Source: Acanthaster planci (lineage: Eukaryota; Echinodermata; Asteroidea; Valvatida; Acanthasteridae). Taken from it: a stretch of DNA of 64,000 bases. The notes below the pieces were generated by a model. That model was given only the letters and a program-made list of their open reading frames with translations. It was not told the origin of the DNA and did no database searches. The stretch is taken from NCBI RefSeq assembly GCF_001949145.1, contig NW_019091470.1:486810-550809 (forward strand), read 5' to 3'. Positions 22,935-37,399 of this stretch are shown in pieces; position 1 is the first letter of the stretch; every line of letters starts with the position of its first letter. Position numbers and translations under genes: made by a program.

Positions 22935-25212
22935 ACCTGCCTTGAGATGGGCAGAACGGAAAAGGTTATTTGGGAGTTGATCACTCTGGTCGTCATACTT
23001 TTGCAAGGAGTCAATTCACTTCAATGAATCTTTCATTTCGAGGGGTGCCAAGCGTTGCAAATTTTGATCTTCTCTGCGACGGTGGAGTTTGGCTAGGCGC
23101 ACTGCCATCCTTCTCTTGATGGCGGATGATTCCGGCGTTTTTAATGGATGACAAGGCGTCGCGAGCCATGACCGTGAGCCGAGAGTTCATTAGACGCGAC
23201 GGTGGGAATGTTCGCTCTTTAAGCTATACCCGTCAAACAGTAACTACCACGGGTCTCTTCAAAGTCATGTGCAAAACTTGTGTGACCCCTACAGCAGTGC
23301 GCCCCAGCCGGATCGACAACGCTGACGTTGTAAAAAAAAAGTCATAAAACTATCAGAATCGGGTCAGATCAAATCACAATGAAACGCACTTTCGGAAAGT
23401 ATCTGTTCCTGTGAGCCATGTTGGATTAACCTTCTTTAGTTCTGACTTTTAAAGTTCCCTTTTTCAGAAGAGTAATACTGTCCCATAACGACTGCAGATT
23501 TGCTGTATCTTGTAGAAATTATGAACCCAAAATATACCTCACCAAAACATTTTTATACAGGTATCCTGCTCCCTGACTGACTTTCTTGTAAAGACTGAAC
23601 AATGAAGCCTTGGGGAAACACATACTCACCAAAAAAAATAATAAAAAAATTAATAAAAATAAATCACTGACCGCAGCAAAACTCAGAACCAAACCAAAGA
23701 CAAAAATCAAACTAAACAATTATAAAAACTTTGGATGACAGAGAAGCTGCAACATGGAAACCTCTGCTTAAGATGACGTCACAGTTTTTCATATGCATAT
23801 GGAAATTCAAGTCAACCGGAAAAAAAAAAAAACCCGGGAACAACTGTCAAGTGACGATGCAAAAATTGGGTAAAAAGATACTGGGTCTTAAAGACGAACT
23901 TAACGAGCTATACTAAATATCTGTCAACTCCACAGGCCCATCAAAGGTTATACTGTGTAAATCAGCAAATTGCACGTGGGCATTTTGTTCACGTTAAACT
24001 CTCATCCACTCAGGCTAGCTTTCAGACAACATTTTCAAGGTGATCCGTACATCCATAACTGGACGGGACTGGACCACAAACAAGCAGTCCATTTTTTATG
24101 CCCAACCTGATGGAAAACGTGTACCGACAAAACATACATCCCTTTCCACATGTCGGTCCACCCGATCCGATAATCCGTCCCTGTTAATAAACAAAGCTTT
24201 TACAGAAATGCCACGTTAGGAACATGGCCGAAATATATTATGATATTACCTGACCGAGAACACAATGGATTGCACTTCTGTCCTCGACTAAAAAAAACTG
24301 AAATGAAACAGATTCGGGCAATTAATCTGATAATCTTTCAACATAGATATTTTACCATGGGAAAGAACAACAAAACAGGGAAAAATGTTATAAAAAAGAA
24401 CCGTCTAGGACTGGAATCCCAAACACCCATAGCACTAATACTTCTGCTCATACCGACTAGATTCCTTAAATCAGCTCGACCGAACTCCCGTTTTCCTTCT
24501 TTGTGATCATGACCCAACAAAACGATGCTGAAGCTACATAATTCAGCTGTATAAGCCTGTTCATTAACAACAGTGGGTAGTCGGGTCGGTGGTCTTGGGC
24601 TATGAGTGTGAGTTCCAAGGTCTGGAGCAAGTATTGGCCAATCGCAATTCATACTTCAAGTTCGTTCATCCTGTACCGACAAATCAAATTCATTTTTCAG
24701 ACTGGCGAGAGGTGCCCTTTTCTTAAAGATGGTGGCTTTTCCTTGTAATAAACTTCTTAATTTTGCTTTCATTTTACAAAGCATTTTATCAAATACATAT
24801 GACTTGTGACATGAGAAGAAGATACTTACGAAAAACTATGTACATGTAGAATGGTGTTGAATAATATTTGACCGCTTTGCTTGACACAAAAAATATCAAC
24901 GTTCTCTTCGTCATCCAATGCCATGAAGCCATGAGAATGTCAAGCAGGTTAGCAGGCATTATTGGTGTGGTGCCACGCAGACGGTATGCAAAAATTAAAA
25001 AAACAAAAACAAAACACGAACAAAACAAAGCTCTGCCTGAGCAGAGCCATCGATGTGATGACATCTCGTCGGATCTGACGAATAGTATTCTAAACACGTC
25101 AAATTAACTCCCGTCCACAGAGGGCAATGAAGTAGGGACCCACAATGCCTTATTATATACACGTTTCCGATAACATTGCCCACCTCCCCTACAACGACGC
25201 TGGGCTCTTGGA
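22935..25212. other. 3' flank of the receptor gene, non-coding
   Basis: The receptor stop codon is at 25213-25215 on the minus strand, so the 3' untranslated region extends leftward into this stretch. No minus-strand AATAAA was identified close to the stop. Low-complexity A/T runs occur at about 23628-23660 and 23820-23833. No other gene was recognised. Confidence 0.5.
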
Positions 25213-25712
25213 TCAAGTTGTGGTTGTTATCATCTGCTGTTTCTCGGGGGGCACCGCTTGTGTCCTCCCCCATCGGCTCTCCTTGTTGTTGTTCCTGCTG
25301 TTGCCCGCCCGCGTCGTGTTGTTGGCGCTCTTGGAGGACTGCCAGCGGACGGAGTACATTGTGGTCTTGTTGTTGGACCGGCCATCCGAGTGGCTGGTTT
25401 CCACCGACTTGGAGGTCGGCCGCAGCCCCAGGCAGGCGCAGATCTTGTGGCAGTAGCGCACGTTGCAGGCGCCGTAAATGAGCGGGTTGAAGCAGGAGTT
25501 GGTGAGGCCGAAAAGAAAAGATATCTCGAATACAGCGTCTGGGAGGGTGTTGTGGGGGAACCAGAGGTACCACAAGCAGAAGAACGCGTAAGGGAGCCAG
25601 TTGAGGGTGAAGACGGTGAAGATGGCCATGGCCATGCGGATGGTGCGCCGCTGGGCCCGGAGGAACAACTTGGAGCGCGCTTGTCGCATCTCGGAAAGAT
25701 TCTCGCTGGTTT
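25213..25712 (-). CDS. GnRH/corazonin/AKH-type receptor, exon 3 (last)
   Basis: This exon encodes residues 242-407 of the receptor: the end of intracellular loop 3, helices 6 and 7, and a long cytoplasmic tail. The acceptor CTCCCCGCAG|AAACC joins the exon 2 donor in phase 1, restoring a Glu codon. Helix 6 has NWLP (279-282) in place of the usual CWxP, followed by FFCLWYLWF, close to the LWYWF of GnRH receptors. Helix 7 reads FLFGLTNSCFNPLIYG, with an intact NPxxY (317-321). Cys333 and Cys335 after helix 7 are possible lipid anchor sites. The tail is rich in Ser, Thr, Asn and Gln, so it can be phosphorylated and bind arrestin, unlike the tail-less mammalian type I GnRH receptor. The frame ends QQMITTTT then TGA. 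Confidence 0.92.
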
Positions 25713-26436
25713 CTGCGGGGAGAAAAGTTACAGCCGTCAGCGTCAATAAATTACCGTCATTGCGGCCAAGCGACCTGTTGATGAAAATTTCCGTCTTTAA
25801 AGAGCCAGATGAGGGACGACTCTTTTTCGAGTGATCTTTCACTCTTTTGAAATGCAGTCTGCACTCTCTTGAGTGTTTTTACTCAAACCCAGGGTCAACA
25901 CCACTCTGAAGGGGTGAATTAGCCATTGCTCTTTTCAAAGAGCCATACTAGGCACCACTCTAACGAGTGTAACGAGTGTGTTTTGCCTTCAGAGAGTAAT
26001 AAAATGTGACATTGTTTTAATGGCTTTTTTCAGTAAGAGTTTTGTCATCTAGAACACAATATTCCACAAATTACTGATCTTTTGATCAGTACTCAGTACA
26101 TAGCACCATAAAGTAAATCGCACGTGCTGTCAATCGCAATCTTGTAAAATCATGGTCTTTCTTGTACAAAACAAAAAAATGGTTAAGGTCATAAAAAACT
26201 GCACCATCAAACCAAACAACGTGGAATGGAGACGGGGAAACAGCGGTCGAACCGCGGGGAAAAGAATTCAAGTATTCTTGAGAACATCGAGTGATCAAAT
26301 CTAAACATATTCCTGTCGGTAAACGACCTACCTCTTTATAAAATTGTTATTTATGAACAATTCATGGGAGAAATTCAAGGAAGGAGATACAGGAGGTAGG
26401 GGAAGGGGTGCTGGGGGATCTCTGGGTGGGAATCAC
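25713..26436 (-). other. Receptor intron 2 with duplicated ACTCT/GAGTG sequence
   Basis: This 724-base intron has donor AAAG|GTGATT and acceptor CCCCGCAG. Near its 3' end it holds a direct duplication 138 bases apart: AAAGAGCC at 25799 and at 25937, each followed by a related block ending in ACTCT and GAGTG. More ACTCT and GAGTG words lie between the copies. The meaning is unknown; it is probably a degenerate short transposon or satellite seed. Confidence 0.7.
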
Positions 26437-26641
26437 CTTTCATGACAATCTTCTGGCGCACTTTGTTATAGATGAGACCATAGGCGACGAACATGATGAT
26501 CAGCGGGAAGATGACCTGACCCATGACGACCAGCGTAGTGTAGACGGCAGCGTAGGGCGGCCTCAGGTCGCTCGAGAAGACGCACTGCCACCAGTCGACG
26601 TCCGGGTCGTACGGCCAGTGCTCTACCCGAAAGACGAACAG
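26437..26641 (-). CDS. GnRH/corazonin/AKH-type receptor, exon 2
   Basis: Exon 2 has 205 bases and encodes residues 174-241 plus one base of the next codon: extracellular loop 2, helix 5 and the start of intracellular loop 3. The acceptor follows a long pyrimidine tract ending TTTGTGCAG. Spliced to exon 1, the joint reads SIPQ|LFVFRVEHWP, matching the PQL(Y/F)xFR signature of GnRH receptors. Cys193 (WWQCVF) is the expected disulfide partner of Cys113 in helix 3. Helix 5 (about 206-230) contains the conserved Pro219 and ends YGLIYNKV. The reading frame stays open upstream of the acceptor, but the splice fit and homology place the start at 26641. Confidence 0.92.
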
Positions 26642-29600
26642 CTGCACAAAGGGGAAGAAGTGGACAGATAGGTTGGGATTGCTTTCCGAGTCCAACGTCA
26701 TACGATTTCATAAAGTAAGAGACACTTAAAGGAGGAAGGGGCGGGGCATATCGACACAGCATTCTGGGATGAAGCGAGATAATGCATGACCGATAACGAT
26801 AACAGAGACATGCAGCTGATGTAACAAAAGACGATTCGCCTGTATGGGATTCATATGGCGCACTACACGGCCAGGGCTCTATATCTAGCCGAAAGACGAC
26901 CCAGCTGCATGCACAAGGCAGAGGATGTTGTAAGCTGCGCGTTGCCCGAATGCGGCGGGCATGTGCCCCAAATGTGTGTGCTCCAAGGAGCGCCTATCTG
27001 GTTACCGGGTGGGGGAAAAAATCATAAATGTGCTTTCTTGGAAAGGCACAGGGGATCTGCAATGCAACCATCTCCCTTCATGTTCTGCGCCGGGTCGGGC
27101 TCCCATGGGAAATCAATACGCGGTTCATTAACGACACTTGCCATTCACGCCTACGGTCAGACACCCAAGAACAACCGTCTCGGGGGAGTTGAGTCGCCGT
27201 TCGATCCGCGCAAAAAAAAGGTACTGCAGGATCCAAATTCTCCTGTTTTCATTTTTTTCCCACAGTTGTTCACCTTTGAAAGCACCAGTTATGAAAACAC
27301 TTTCACGGAATGGGCGATCAGATGTACACTTGTCTTTACCGTTCGTGTGGTTTGCTTGAATGCGGTATGTGAAACTCAAATGCCGTTTTTTCCCTGGATC
27401 ATTTGTTGACAGACATACACGGGACCCATGTTTTTATTTAAGTCTATGTATCGAGCAATGTTGGTATTATTTCGCAAATGAAATACCCCCAGACTGGCCG
27501 AATATCTGGACATGAATTTACATGGATTAATTTGTTTAGCAATGTGTATGAATACAAACAAACTGAAAGACGGTCACTAGTTGCATACCATCAGTTCATT
27601 AGTTCGTCATAACTCTCAAACTTTTTTTCCGCCTCGATGAGAAAAATCCTTATCGTGACAACACCAATTGGTCAAGTTAACAGTGTGCTATCTGTTTCTA
27701 CACTTCATTAGAACAAACATCCCGACAGGTGTGTGACTGTTGCCGACAAAACGCAGATGTGACAGATGCTAGTCTCTAAGGACGCAACGATCCCTATCAC
27801 GCATACCATAGACGTGTATCCCTCCCGCTCGAACTTCGAAGTGCGCAAAGCAAGTGTGCCACTGAGAGAAGTCGGGGTACCGTCAGGTTGGTGGAAACCA
27901 GACTGCATGGCGTCGATGTCGACGGGAGGAAGCTACCAAAGACACGCTTTATATAAGCTTCCCCGGCTCCCTGTGTATAACCACAAGGTGGTTGCTATAC
28001 AGTTCAGAACGCTCTACCTGCCGGCGTTTAAAGTTGGTGGTAGATTTCCCCTCGCCGTAATCCTGATAAACCACTCCCATCACTTGTCACTTTCCGCGGA
28101 AGTCACAGCTACAGGAGGGGCTCACTTCCCTAAATGGCTTCCCCTGCGCGGAAACCGCTCATTTATCTCTTCCTGCAGCCTTTTTTTTGGGGGGGGGATC
28201 TTAAGCACGTCAAGTGCATCCTCCCTGCACCGGGGAGGTACATCAGTTTCTGAGGGGACGGCCGACCAATTTCACTTTAAAAAAGTATACGGGGTGCCGT
28301 ACAGTCGACAACTTCAAAGAGGAGAAAAAACAGAGAACATTTTATTAAAAAAATAGTTTGGCAGTGTTCTCTCACCTGGCATTTGGTATGAAATGACGGA
28401 ATATTGCGTGAATGTGGACAAAACCCGACCATTTTGGGAATAACTGAGCCCTAATGCAGATAACTGGTTTTTCTGATGCTGGGGTTACTACATAAGCAAT
28501 GGTTACTGAGTTTCTTTCCTTCGGTTGTTTTTTTAATGGGCAAGCAAAGTGGGAATGAACCTCCAACGATCGTGGCAAAGTGTTTTTTGTTACCTTGACA
28601 CCACCCTGTGAGAGAGACTAGCTGGCCCAGCGTCTTTAAGGCAGTTGACATCAAACGAAAGACACACTGTGATTCGTGTTCAGCGCGCTACGTGCCGACT
28701 TAGCGGTACAGGTATACATGTACGAGGGCATTTGCAACGTTAACGCACTGTTGCTCCTGTCATCTACAACGTCGCGTCTATTGAAAAACAAATACTCAAA
28801 TATCAAACCACCAAATTCTAAGACGTTTGACGTGTCTTGCCACTGTAAGTTCACTGTCCCAATTCCCCCCACGTCCTTTAAAAGCTGTTCTGTCCACTAC
28901 AAAAAGGTAACATTGAAATATCCCTGTTGTTTTTGGCAGCCAGGCTTGTTGAAGAATCGGCGTGCGGGGTGCACACTTGGAGCACATTGTCGGGCCAGCC
29001 CTGTTGGGAGAAGCGAATCCATTAAAGTCAGCAAAAAGCTTTTCCTTCTTTGGCGCGGGCGGCGAGTAGCACCTCAGACCACAGGCACTGGAGTGCAGTG
29101 CAAACTGAAGAGACTATATTGCGCGCTAAAAGCGTGGCACCGTACTACGGGGGATTGCCCGCCCGTCCGTGAAATACTTCAACGCGCTCCACAAGTTGAG
29201 TCAACAATGCCGCCATCGGGAAGAACAGTCCCGGCGTGGATCACGTTTCGCAAGTTTGCCACTCTCGATCGACCACGGAACAAAAAAGAGAGGGATTTAC
29301 CTTGCACTACACGTAATTAGGTGTAACGATGAAACATACGGCATTCCCAAGCAAATTATCCATTATGCCTTTATACAAAAAAAGAAAAAAATACAAGCAA
29401 TTTGACGCTAAAAGAAAAATCGTGAAGACTTCATAGTTTCATTTAAAATGGGGAGGAGAAACAGAGGTTTTTTTTGCTCTCCGCTACGTACATACTTGCA
29501 CGGAAAAATTCCCAAATCTGAATAGTTGGCTTTCGCGCCAACCATTTCGCACACGAAGTCGTGGCACCGAGTCACCATGGGAGGGATGACCCGAAGCCGG

Positions 29601-32600
29601 ACATGGAAAAAGGTCGATGTCACAAAATCGATCGGAGCGGACGGGGGCTCCAACCTGCCTGAAAACAATGCCTATAATAAGTACAGACGACAATCGGCGG
29701 TGAAGAGACATGGGGAATCGGTTTGCAGCGCTTGACTTCCAACACGAACTGGCCTGCACAACGAAACGGATCGATTCTTCCGTCGACCGTGCAAGATTGA
29801 TCAATATCAACAAAGCAAAATTTCTAAGTGCAGAGCAGGAACTTTTACTCTGATAAAAGCTGAAGCTGCTCAAATTGAATAAAATAAAAAAAAATGGATA
29901 AAAAACTGCCAGCAACGACAGTCACAGTTTCTCTATCATGTAGGCCTACGCCTACATCTGTGTAAAATTGAAATTCAAATACATGCCGTGCACACTATGC
30001 AGCTCTTTTCGTTTACTGTAGCACACGGGACTGGTGAATTAGTTTTCAAATAAAAAGGCTGGATTTAAAAAAGAATAAATTGAGATTTTTTTTATTCTGC
30101 TACTATAAGCAGACAGATTCTGTTGAAACTTGGCATAAACCAAGACACAAATGGTCTACATCTCTGCAAAGTTTCAGACCGATGCGACCGAAACATTTTG
30201 CGAGAACGGTGGGTACATCCACATACGAAATGGGCGTCAAAGGTACACGACTCATTAGAAAACCAAGCTTTGTTATGAATTTGCAAACATAGCCTATTTA
30301 GAATCGAGACATGACGTGTTTGAATCCTATAACCGTTAATGTTCTGTTGTCAAACATTGCCTTTCAATAAACTAAACGTATTTCGTGCTTAAACTTTCTT
30401 TGCAGTGAAGTCTACGTAAAGGGCCGTTATTAAAAAGACAGAATATGCATGGAGGATGTGATTGTGAGATCTCAGAGGTTTGTGGATCAGTCAAGGTGAT
30501 GGGTGGGACCCAAGCAGCTTACGGAATACGATGCCACTGAAGAATCATCGTGAAATCATTGTGCGCCCAACGCAACATGCCAGGGCTTCGACAGTCTCCC
30601 GAGACTTGCCAAATGCACGCGCGCGTCAAGCTGAAGAAGCGTGTGAAAGTGCGGTGCGTCTAATCGGATTAGTTTAGAGATCGCTCTCTAAGCCTGACGT
30701 ATGCAGTTAGCATTGCTCTCGGGCGGCGTGCTGGTCTTCACGAAATACGTCCGCAATGAATGTACAGCCTATGGTTGAGTGCACGGATCAATGGACGACT
30801 AAGGGATATGGAATACGGGGAGTCCGTGTGAAGTAAAAAAAGTCCAAATCTCATATGACACCGATCTCTCTGCCGCACAATACCCGGGGCACAGTGGAAG
30901 CAAAACCAGACCAAAGCTATTAATATTTTTGCGCTGTCCTCATTTCTTGAGGACGACCTAAATCATCTAGTGAGGACGGACTACAAAATTAGGGCGAACC
31001 AGCGAAATAATCAGGACACGGCATTATTATTTTCCTGTCTGTGCGGTGAATAGACGCTTGTATGTGAGTAATATCCATTCATTTGGTGGTCATTAAAATG
31101 TTTACACAGATACCAAAGGCCTATGCGTTGTGTGAATAAGACAGAATCATTTCCGAACTTTAATTTTTTACTCAAATGACACATGCAGTGGATATTTAGT
31201 TCAACTTGTTTCCATGCATGTAACTTTGTGATACAATACAGACAAGATCTAAGCACTTCACTAGAAGTGAAAAGCAGGTGCTAGTTTTTCAATTCTTAGA
31301 GATAAATACTTTTTTCAACGTATGTACGACGGCGCTATTTTGATGTCGTCGTTAAAGAATACGAGACGGTGGAAAACTTCCAAATCTTCCAAATCACCCA
31401 CAAACAATATTTTGAAGAACTAATGGCGACCACCATTTTCCAAGCAAGCTGTTTAACGTGAAACCAAATATAAAGTAAAACCCACTCCAAGAAAAGTGTA
31501 ATACACTCATTGTACACAAAGCAATGGAAACACTCCTATTCGGCCTTGGATGACATTACGATTTGGCTCATGAATATAGAATTTTCACGTGCGCAAAATC
31601 CCACAAATGTTGATATTTATCTCTTGTACTACTACAAACGAAGCCAAGATTCATTGCAACATGTGAATGAATCCAGGCTTTTTTAGCCTATATGTAATTA
31701 AGTCATAAAATTCCCATTACATGGCTCAGAAAATAGCTCTTAGCAGTTAAACTGACTTAAAGGAAAACAGGAGAAGTGGTGCATAATGAGGTTTAGAGCA
31801 ATTTGTGTTTGCTTCTTGTTTACATTTGTACGAAGGAAAACTGAAAAAAATTGGTCAATATCCGTCAAGATATTGATAATGTTTTCGACCTTACGCAAGG
31901 ATTCGCCCGATAAGCTTATGAATTTGTGGAAAGAAATCTTCCTGTGTTAGTTCTTACTCGTTTCAAAATTGTCGAGAGTCTCACGCTGCGCTCAGGATAC
32001 AACACAGGAAGACGGCCTTCCAGAAATCTATCTGAGCCAAACGGCTCGTGATAAGCGCTCCGTGCTTCGGTCACAGTGCAAACGTGGCACGCGAGCATAA
32101 TCTATCCTTGGCTCGCCAGCCTTGTAGCAATGAAGCACAGCAGTGGGCGGGGGTGGTGACGCCACGATGACGTGCGTATGTAAACAGCTCACGCTCGCAC
32201 ACGTGGCAGCCATACTTGAGGTCATGTTCTTTAAGCACAATGACGTTCCAGGTGACGGGTCACAATGAGGATCTCAAGCTGGAAGCAGAATCTGTTGGAT
32301 TGTAATTTTTTTTTTTGGGGGGGGGTTAACTCCCTCCCAATCCCGAGGGGGATAAAATTCAAGTAATGAATATACCAATTAACTGGTCACTGCCTAATGG
32401 TTTGTGAAAAAAAATTCACAGTCTATACGTACCCAACAACTTAAGTTCTTCAAGGGCTGTCAATTAAACAGAGACTGCCACAACTCGGAGGGCATAGGTG
32501 GGGGGGAAGCGGTCCCAACGGTGTCTCCCGGTTGCACCTGCCCCCCCCGTTGAATTTTTTAAGTGTTTACAGCCTGCAGTTGTTGGGCTTGAAAGTGAAA

Positions 32601-35600
32601 ATAACAATTTACGTTCTCCAGACTAAAACACTGATGCTTAGGTTTTGCTTAATAGCAATACAAAAGACACGCCTTGCACCAATACACTGTTTTCAACGGT
32701 GAAGAAAGGCACAAAGGAACCAGTCCATTCTAAAGATGGTGGTCGACATGCAAAGGCTTGCCCCGAATCACGAGGTATAGCAACAGGGCCTTTAGTCTGG
32801 GGAATTCAAATTGTGTTTATGTGCAATCAGATAGCTCAGTGTACCAGATTTCCAAGTATTCAAATTTATCTGGCAAAAAGGGATTATTTCGGCCCAGTTA
32901 TGCCACTCAGCGGGCGACCTCAACGGGGTATCCTCGAGAGACGGTATCTCGTACAAGATGCACATCCACTCTGCAATACCGACGGGTCAACACTCAACGT
33001 TTCACAGCAATTTCAGAGCAAACGTCGATCAGCGGTGCGATGACTGGACAATAGGTGTTCAGTTCCTCCCTTTGAACATTCCATACAAAATGTCCACTGC
33101 ATCTTTCAGAATTAAAAACCACACTTTGTCCATGATGGGCGATCCAAGGGATGTCAACAGCTTCATTTATTTACAATTGTAATTTGGGACGATACTTTTC
33201 AAGTCGATTACCATATAAATTTATAAATTACTTCTGCGAATAATCCTGCCAAAAATCGGCCGTTCGCTGTGAAAAGTAAAAAAAGAAAAATGACTAATGT
33301 AATGACTAATGGTCTCATTCCGTCTCAACTCGTCAGCTTTTGTTTGATGGATTGGTTTATGAGGGCCCTTGTGATCGCAAGCTACATCAAGAAGCCAGCG
33401 GTACTGCAGAAGCATGTACAAGCCATGGAATTTCACTCGGCTAAGAGCCAATGCCGATGTTCAATTTATTCAGAAAGACAACTTAATGCATCCCAACATA
33501 ATTATTATAAATGCACCGTTCTTGCTCCTAGGAGCAATTATTTAAGAGAAATGCAATTTTAACAAAGGCTACCGCGAAGAACCGTGTCACTTAATCCCAA
33601 GATAGGTTTGATGATAAATTATTTAGGCTAACCTTGGGTATTTTGATGAGGGAAAAGAACTCATTTGAAGATAAGGGGGGTAAACTTGTGAAATTCCGCT
33701 GCCCCAGATAAGAGTTTGGGATGACGTTAGGGGCAATCAGTCGATCTGAGCGACTGGTCAATTTCTGCGCGATCGCTCGATCTCGAGACACAATCTTTCG
33801 GTAATTAAGCCCCAGGCGATCATCCTTTGTTTTGCATTTACGGTTGTAGAAGATGCTTGTAGAAAAGGTTAGTAAGGTCTGCGATTGCTCACAGCATCGA
33901 CTGATATAGCACAGCGCAGTCGAGCCATCCAGTAGGTGAAAAATAATGAGAAAAAGTACCGTAGAGTGGCAACAGATCTCACTGTAATTGCAGATACGAC
34001 TTGATAGATTCCTTACCCGATGTTGTTCTGCGCGGGGGAAACACAGCGTCTCGGTTGCCAAAAAATCGTCATGAAATCGACAACGGAGTTCACTGGCAGG
34101 CCAAGCCTGTAGCCATCGGCAGTGGGAATCCCACACAAAATAAGCCCACGCGAGCATTTTTTTTCCTCAAGAGTCCCTGCCGACCAATTATTAACCGTCA
34201 GTGCAGGTGACTGTCCCCCGGAGCAACCGCCCGCCCGGGCCCCGTTCGTCTTTACGACGAGGCTATCGCCCAAAGGGGCGATACTTATAGTCTGTCATCC
34301 ACGAAGAAGACTTCATCAACGGGCTGAGAGGCCGTCTAAAGCGGCGAGGTTGGAATGCCATGATCTTGGGTCGACGATGTGTGGAGAGCATATCATCATC
34401 TATGCTTCCAGTAAACATATTGGAATATCGCGATACCACTGAAAAAGATATCAGGAAATATCGTGGATACCAATGGGGGGAGCGCTCTGGTTTACACGTG
34501 GCGTCCTGAAGATTCGAAAGAGTACCATAGTCAGGGATGGTATCTCAATCAATATCCTGAACGGCTTTTTACGGCCCAGACGCGATTTTCTTCATAAATG
34601 GTTTTGGTTTCCTGTCTTGTGATTGGTCTGTTACATGTAAATTTCATGCATTGTTCTCGACCTCAAAAACCAAACTTATGTGAGAATGTTCCTTTCTCAC
34701 TTGTCATTTACAAGTTTAAACAAAGTGTTGTGAAACAGAAGAGGGGATTTGAACCTGAGACGGAGGATTTCAAGTAAGGAGTATTCCACACCAATCCACA
34801 CATTGACTGCCAAGTTCCGGTGAATTTATAACCTTTATACCTTTTTATATAATCACTCCTTAAAGCCACGGACAGAATTATGAATAATGCATAATCACAG
34901 AGGGCGCCCTCTTTCAAAACTCTTCGATCTCGCTTGGGAAGCGACACGCGGCCCGGACGAATAGTCTCATGGGATCTCAACAGTAAGGAGGTGTGCAGCT
35001 GTGCTAATAAGCCTGTCCAATCCAAGTAAAAAGTAAGTGACCCCATGAGCTTAAATCATTCACAGAGCAATTCAGCAGTAGCGAGAGGTTCATGGGAAAG
35101 ACGCTCCTCTGAGACACGAACAGGAGGGTCCTGGTGGTGCGTGTTACCTGCTCGACGTCAGGCAAACTTCTCACGGCCGGCAGGATTGGTACATGGGCAT
35201 TGGTGGAGGCTGGCGAACAACAGTTTCTTGCGGTCCATGGAGGCTGGCCACCTTGGATAATTGACTGCCGCCTTTCCTCCTGATGACTTCTATGCGATAT
35301 AACTGAGTTGGCTTGTGGGACAACAGGTGGAGCACTGCGTCGTGAAGTCCTTTTTTGGACCGGTTGCGTCCATAGGGGCTTAAATAAAAAAAAAGCCCAA
35401 TAACGAACTCTCAAGCAAACTGTAGAAAACCTTTGTGACTTCAATGTGCTTGAAAATAAGAGCTGCGCAGTTTATGCACTGTAGGGCCAAAACTGTGTTC
35501 ATGTGAGCAATTAAACCTTTCGAAACACATGGCCGTATGTCAGTGTACCATGGCATTGTGTTTTCCATTGTTTATAATGTCCTCGGACACCATAGAAGGC

Positions 35601-37399
35601 AAAGTGAAAAAAAGGACGAAACATCTTGGCCGCTGTGTCAGTGAGATGGTAGTACCTAGATAAACTACACGAGAGTTGAATGTCACAATGCAATTTGGGC
35701 ACGGTCATATTTTTCTTCTGCACAATTAAGTCGACGTTTATATTGGGGCCATAAAAGCTATACTATTTTTAACGTTCTGCATCATATATTAAGGCGTACG
35801 TTTTCGCTTGCCGCAGTCCACAGCTTTTGTTTACAGTCCTGTAGAATACAATTAGATGGTACAGAATCAGTGTCATTTTGACAGGCAATTTTACACGATG
35901 TATCAACGCTCTTTCCATCAGCAGACCACTGATCTAAGCCTATACCATGAAAAGAAGACTTGAGCACCAAAGTGAATACGTCACGCACGTAACTACGTGT
36001 AAAACAAGGCAACAGCGCAAAAACCAGCGTGTGAATAACACGAGTGCGTACTCCTATTTGTTTGCACTACATTTCCTGGTTCAGATGGCGTCACTCTTCG
36101 GTACTCTTTAGGTTCTGTACCAGATAAACTGCATACCAGGCGCATCAAGTGATAGGTATTCATTGGCGTAGCCGGGCTTTTTGCATTTAAACTTTTAGAA
36201 CTACAGTAAGTACGGTAAATCCTGTCTGGAGACTGAAACACTAGAAAACCGAAGGCTGAATGCTACGGCTACGAAACCTCGGATGGAGATGAGTCTATTG
36301 TCATCTTGGCATATTGCCATACTTTTCACTCCACTTTCTCTGTTGGCTACTTTAGCCTCTCCCAACCAATCTTGGCAGGTAACAATTCTTCCGATTCTGA
36401 ACCACACTCATCTCCGTCTATCCGGGGCTTCGTCGTCTTCTGCCTCCTTCACGGATTCCAAATCACTGTGAACTGCATTCATGTCTAATTCCTCGTCGTT
36501 GTCAATATTTTCTTTATGCCTCCGTAGATTAGATTCCTGTTCAAACCTTGTGGCTCCCTGATTACACGCATAGGGTTTGACAGAATATAACATTCATGTT
36601 TCATCTAAGAATGTATAACATTTCATTGTCATCCGTATAAAACTTCAAATTGTGCCGACAATTTTAACTTTAAACCTTTTAAAACCCTTTTAAAGCCTTT
36701 TACCCTTAAAATTATTCCACACTCATTTTCGTCTATATCAAAGATCAAACTGGTCCAACAAAAGCTCATTCCAATTGGTTAAGCCTATTCCATATTTTTC
36801 TCATCCATACAAAAGGTCAAACATTTTATACTGAATCTAATCCATATTCATAAGTTATACGTGACCTTTTCAGATTTCTCTAGAAAAGGTCAAAGCGTAT
36901 CAGAGAATCCCCTCACATCTACTACGGGGGAATGTTAAAAACGGAAAGCACACGACGTAATTTACTGCAAATGTGAAACCAAATACGCGAAATTGTTTTT
37001 AAAAAAAGCGCGATTTTGTTCCCTCACTGTTACGGTATCGACAGCACACATGCAGGAACAACGTTTCTTTTCAGGAGGGTACTACTGGAGACCAAACTGG
37101 ATGTAAGTATCCCCCTGGGGACGAGGCTGGGTGGGAAGCACGCACGCGCTTACTTATAAGATGCATTAAGGCCGTTTACCATTCAGGTACCATTTTACTG
37201 GTACGGTTACTGCTGATGATTTCAGGTAACTAAGCGCTGGCAAGAGAAGGAAAAACACAAAGAACTGCTTTGGAGGACGCTGATGTTTATGCCATCGCGT
37301 GTCTCAAAAGACCGACAGGCAAAGATACACATGACCAATCTATCTTGGCGTGGGAAAATAATGCAGTTGCATTTGCCATTAATGACACTTTACTTTTGC

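Noticed and set aside
25258-25749. Plus-strand frame of 163 codons over receptor exon 3
   Set aside because: It is the antisense shadow of the GC-rich receptor exon.
27766-28356. 196-codon plus-strand open frame
   Set aside because: It has no domain pattern, passes through a T/G homopolymer stretch, and lies inside receptor intron 1 on the opposite strand. Its length is not beyond chance in 64 kb read in six frames.
28676-29320. 214-codon plus-strand open frame
   Set aside because: Longest unexplained frame of the intron, but composition is random-like with many Cys, Arg and Lys, and there is no recognised motif or splice context.
33591-34157. 188-codon minus-strand frame in intron 1, same strand as the receptor
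   Set aside because: Considered as an extra receptor exon, but exons 1 and 2 already join in frame at a conserved site and this peptide has no helix-like or loop-like homology.
34730-34760. Minus-strand GGTTCAAATCC, like a tRNA T-loop (B box)
   Set aside because: The flanking five-base stems do not pair, and no matching A box or cloverleaf was found upstream, so no tRNA or tRNA-derived SINE can be supported.
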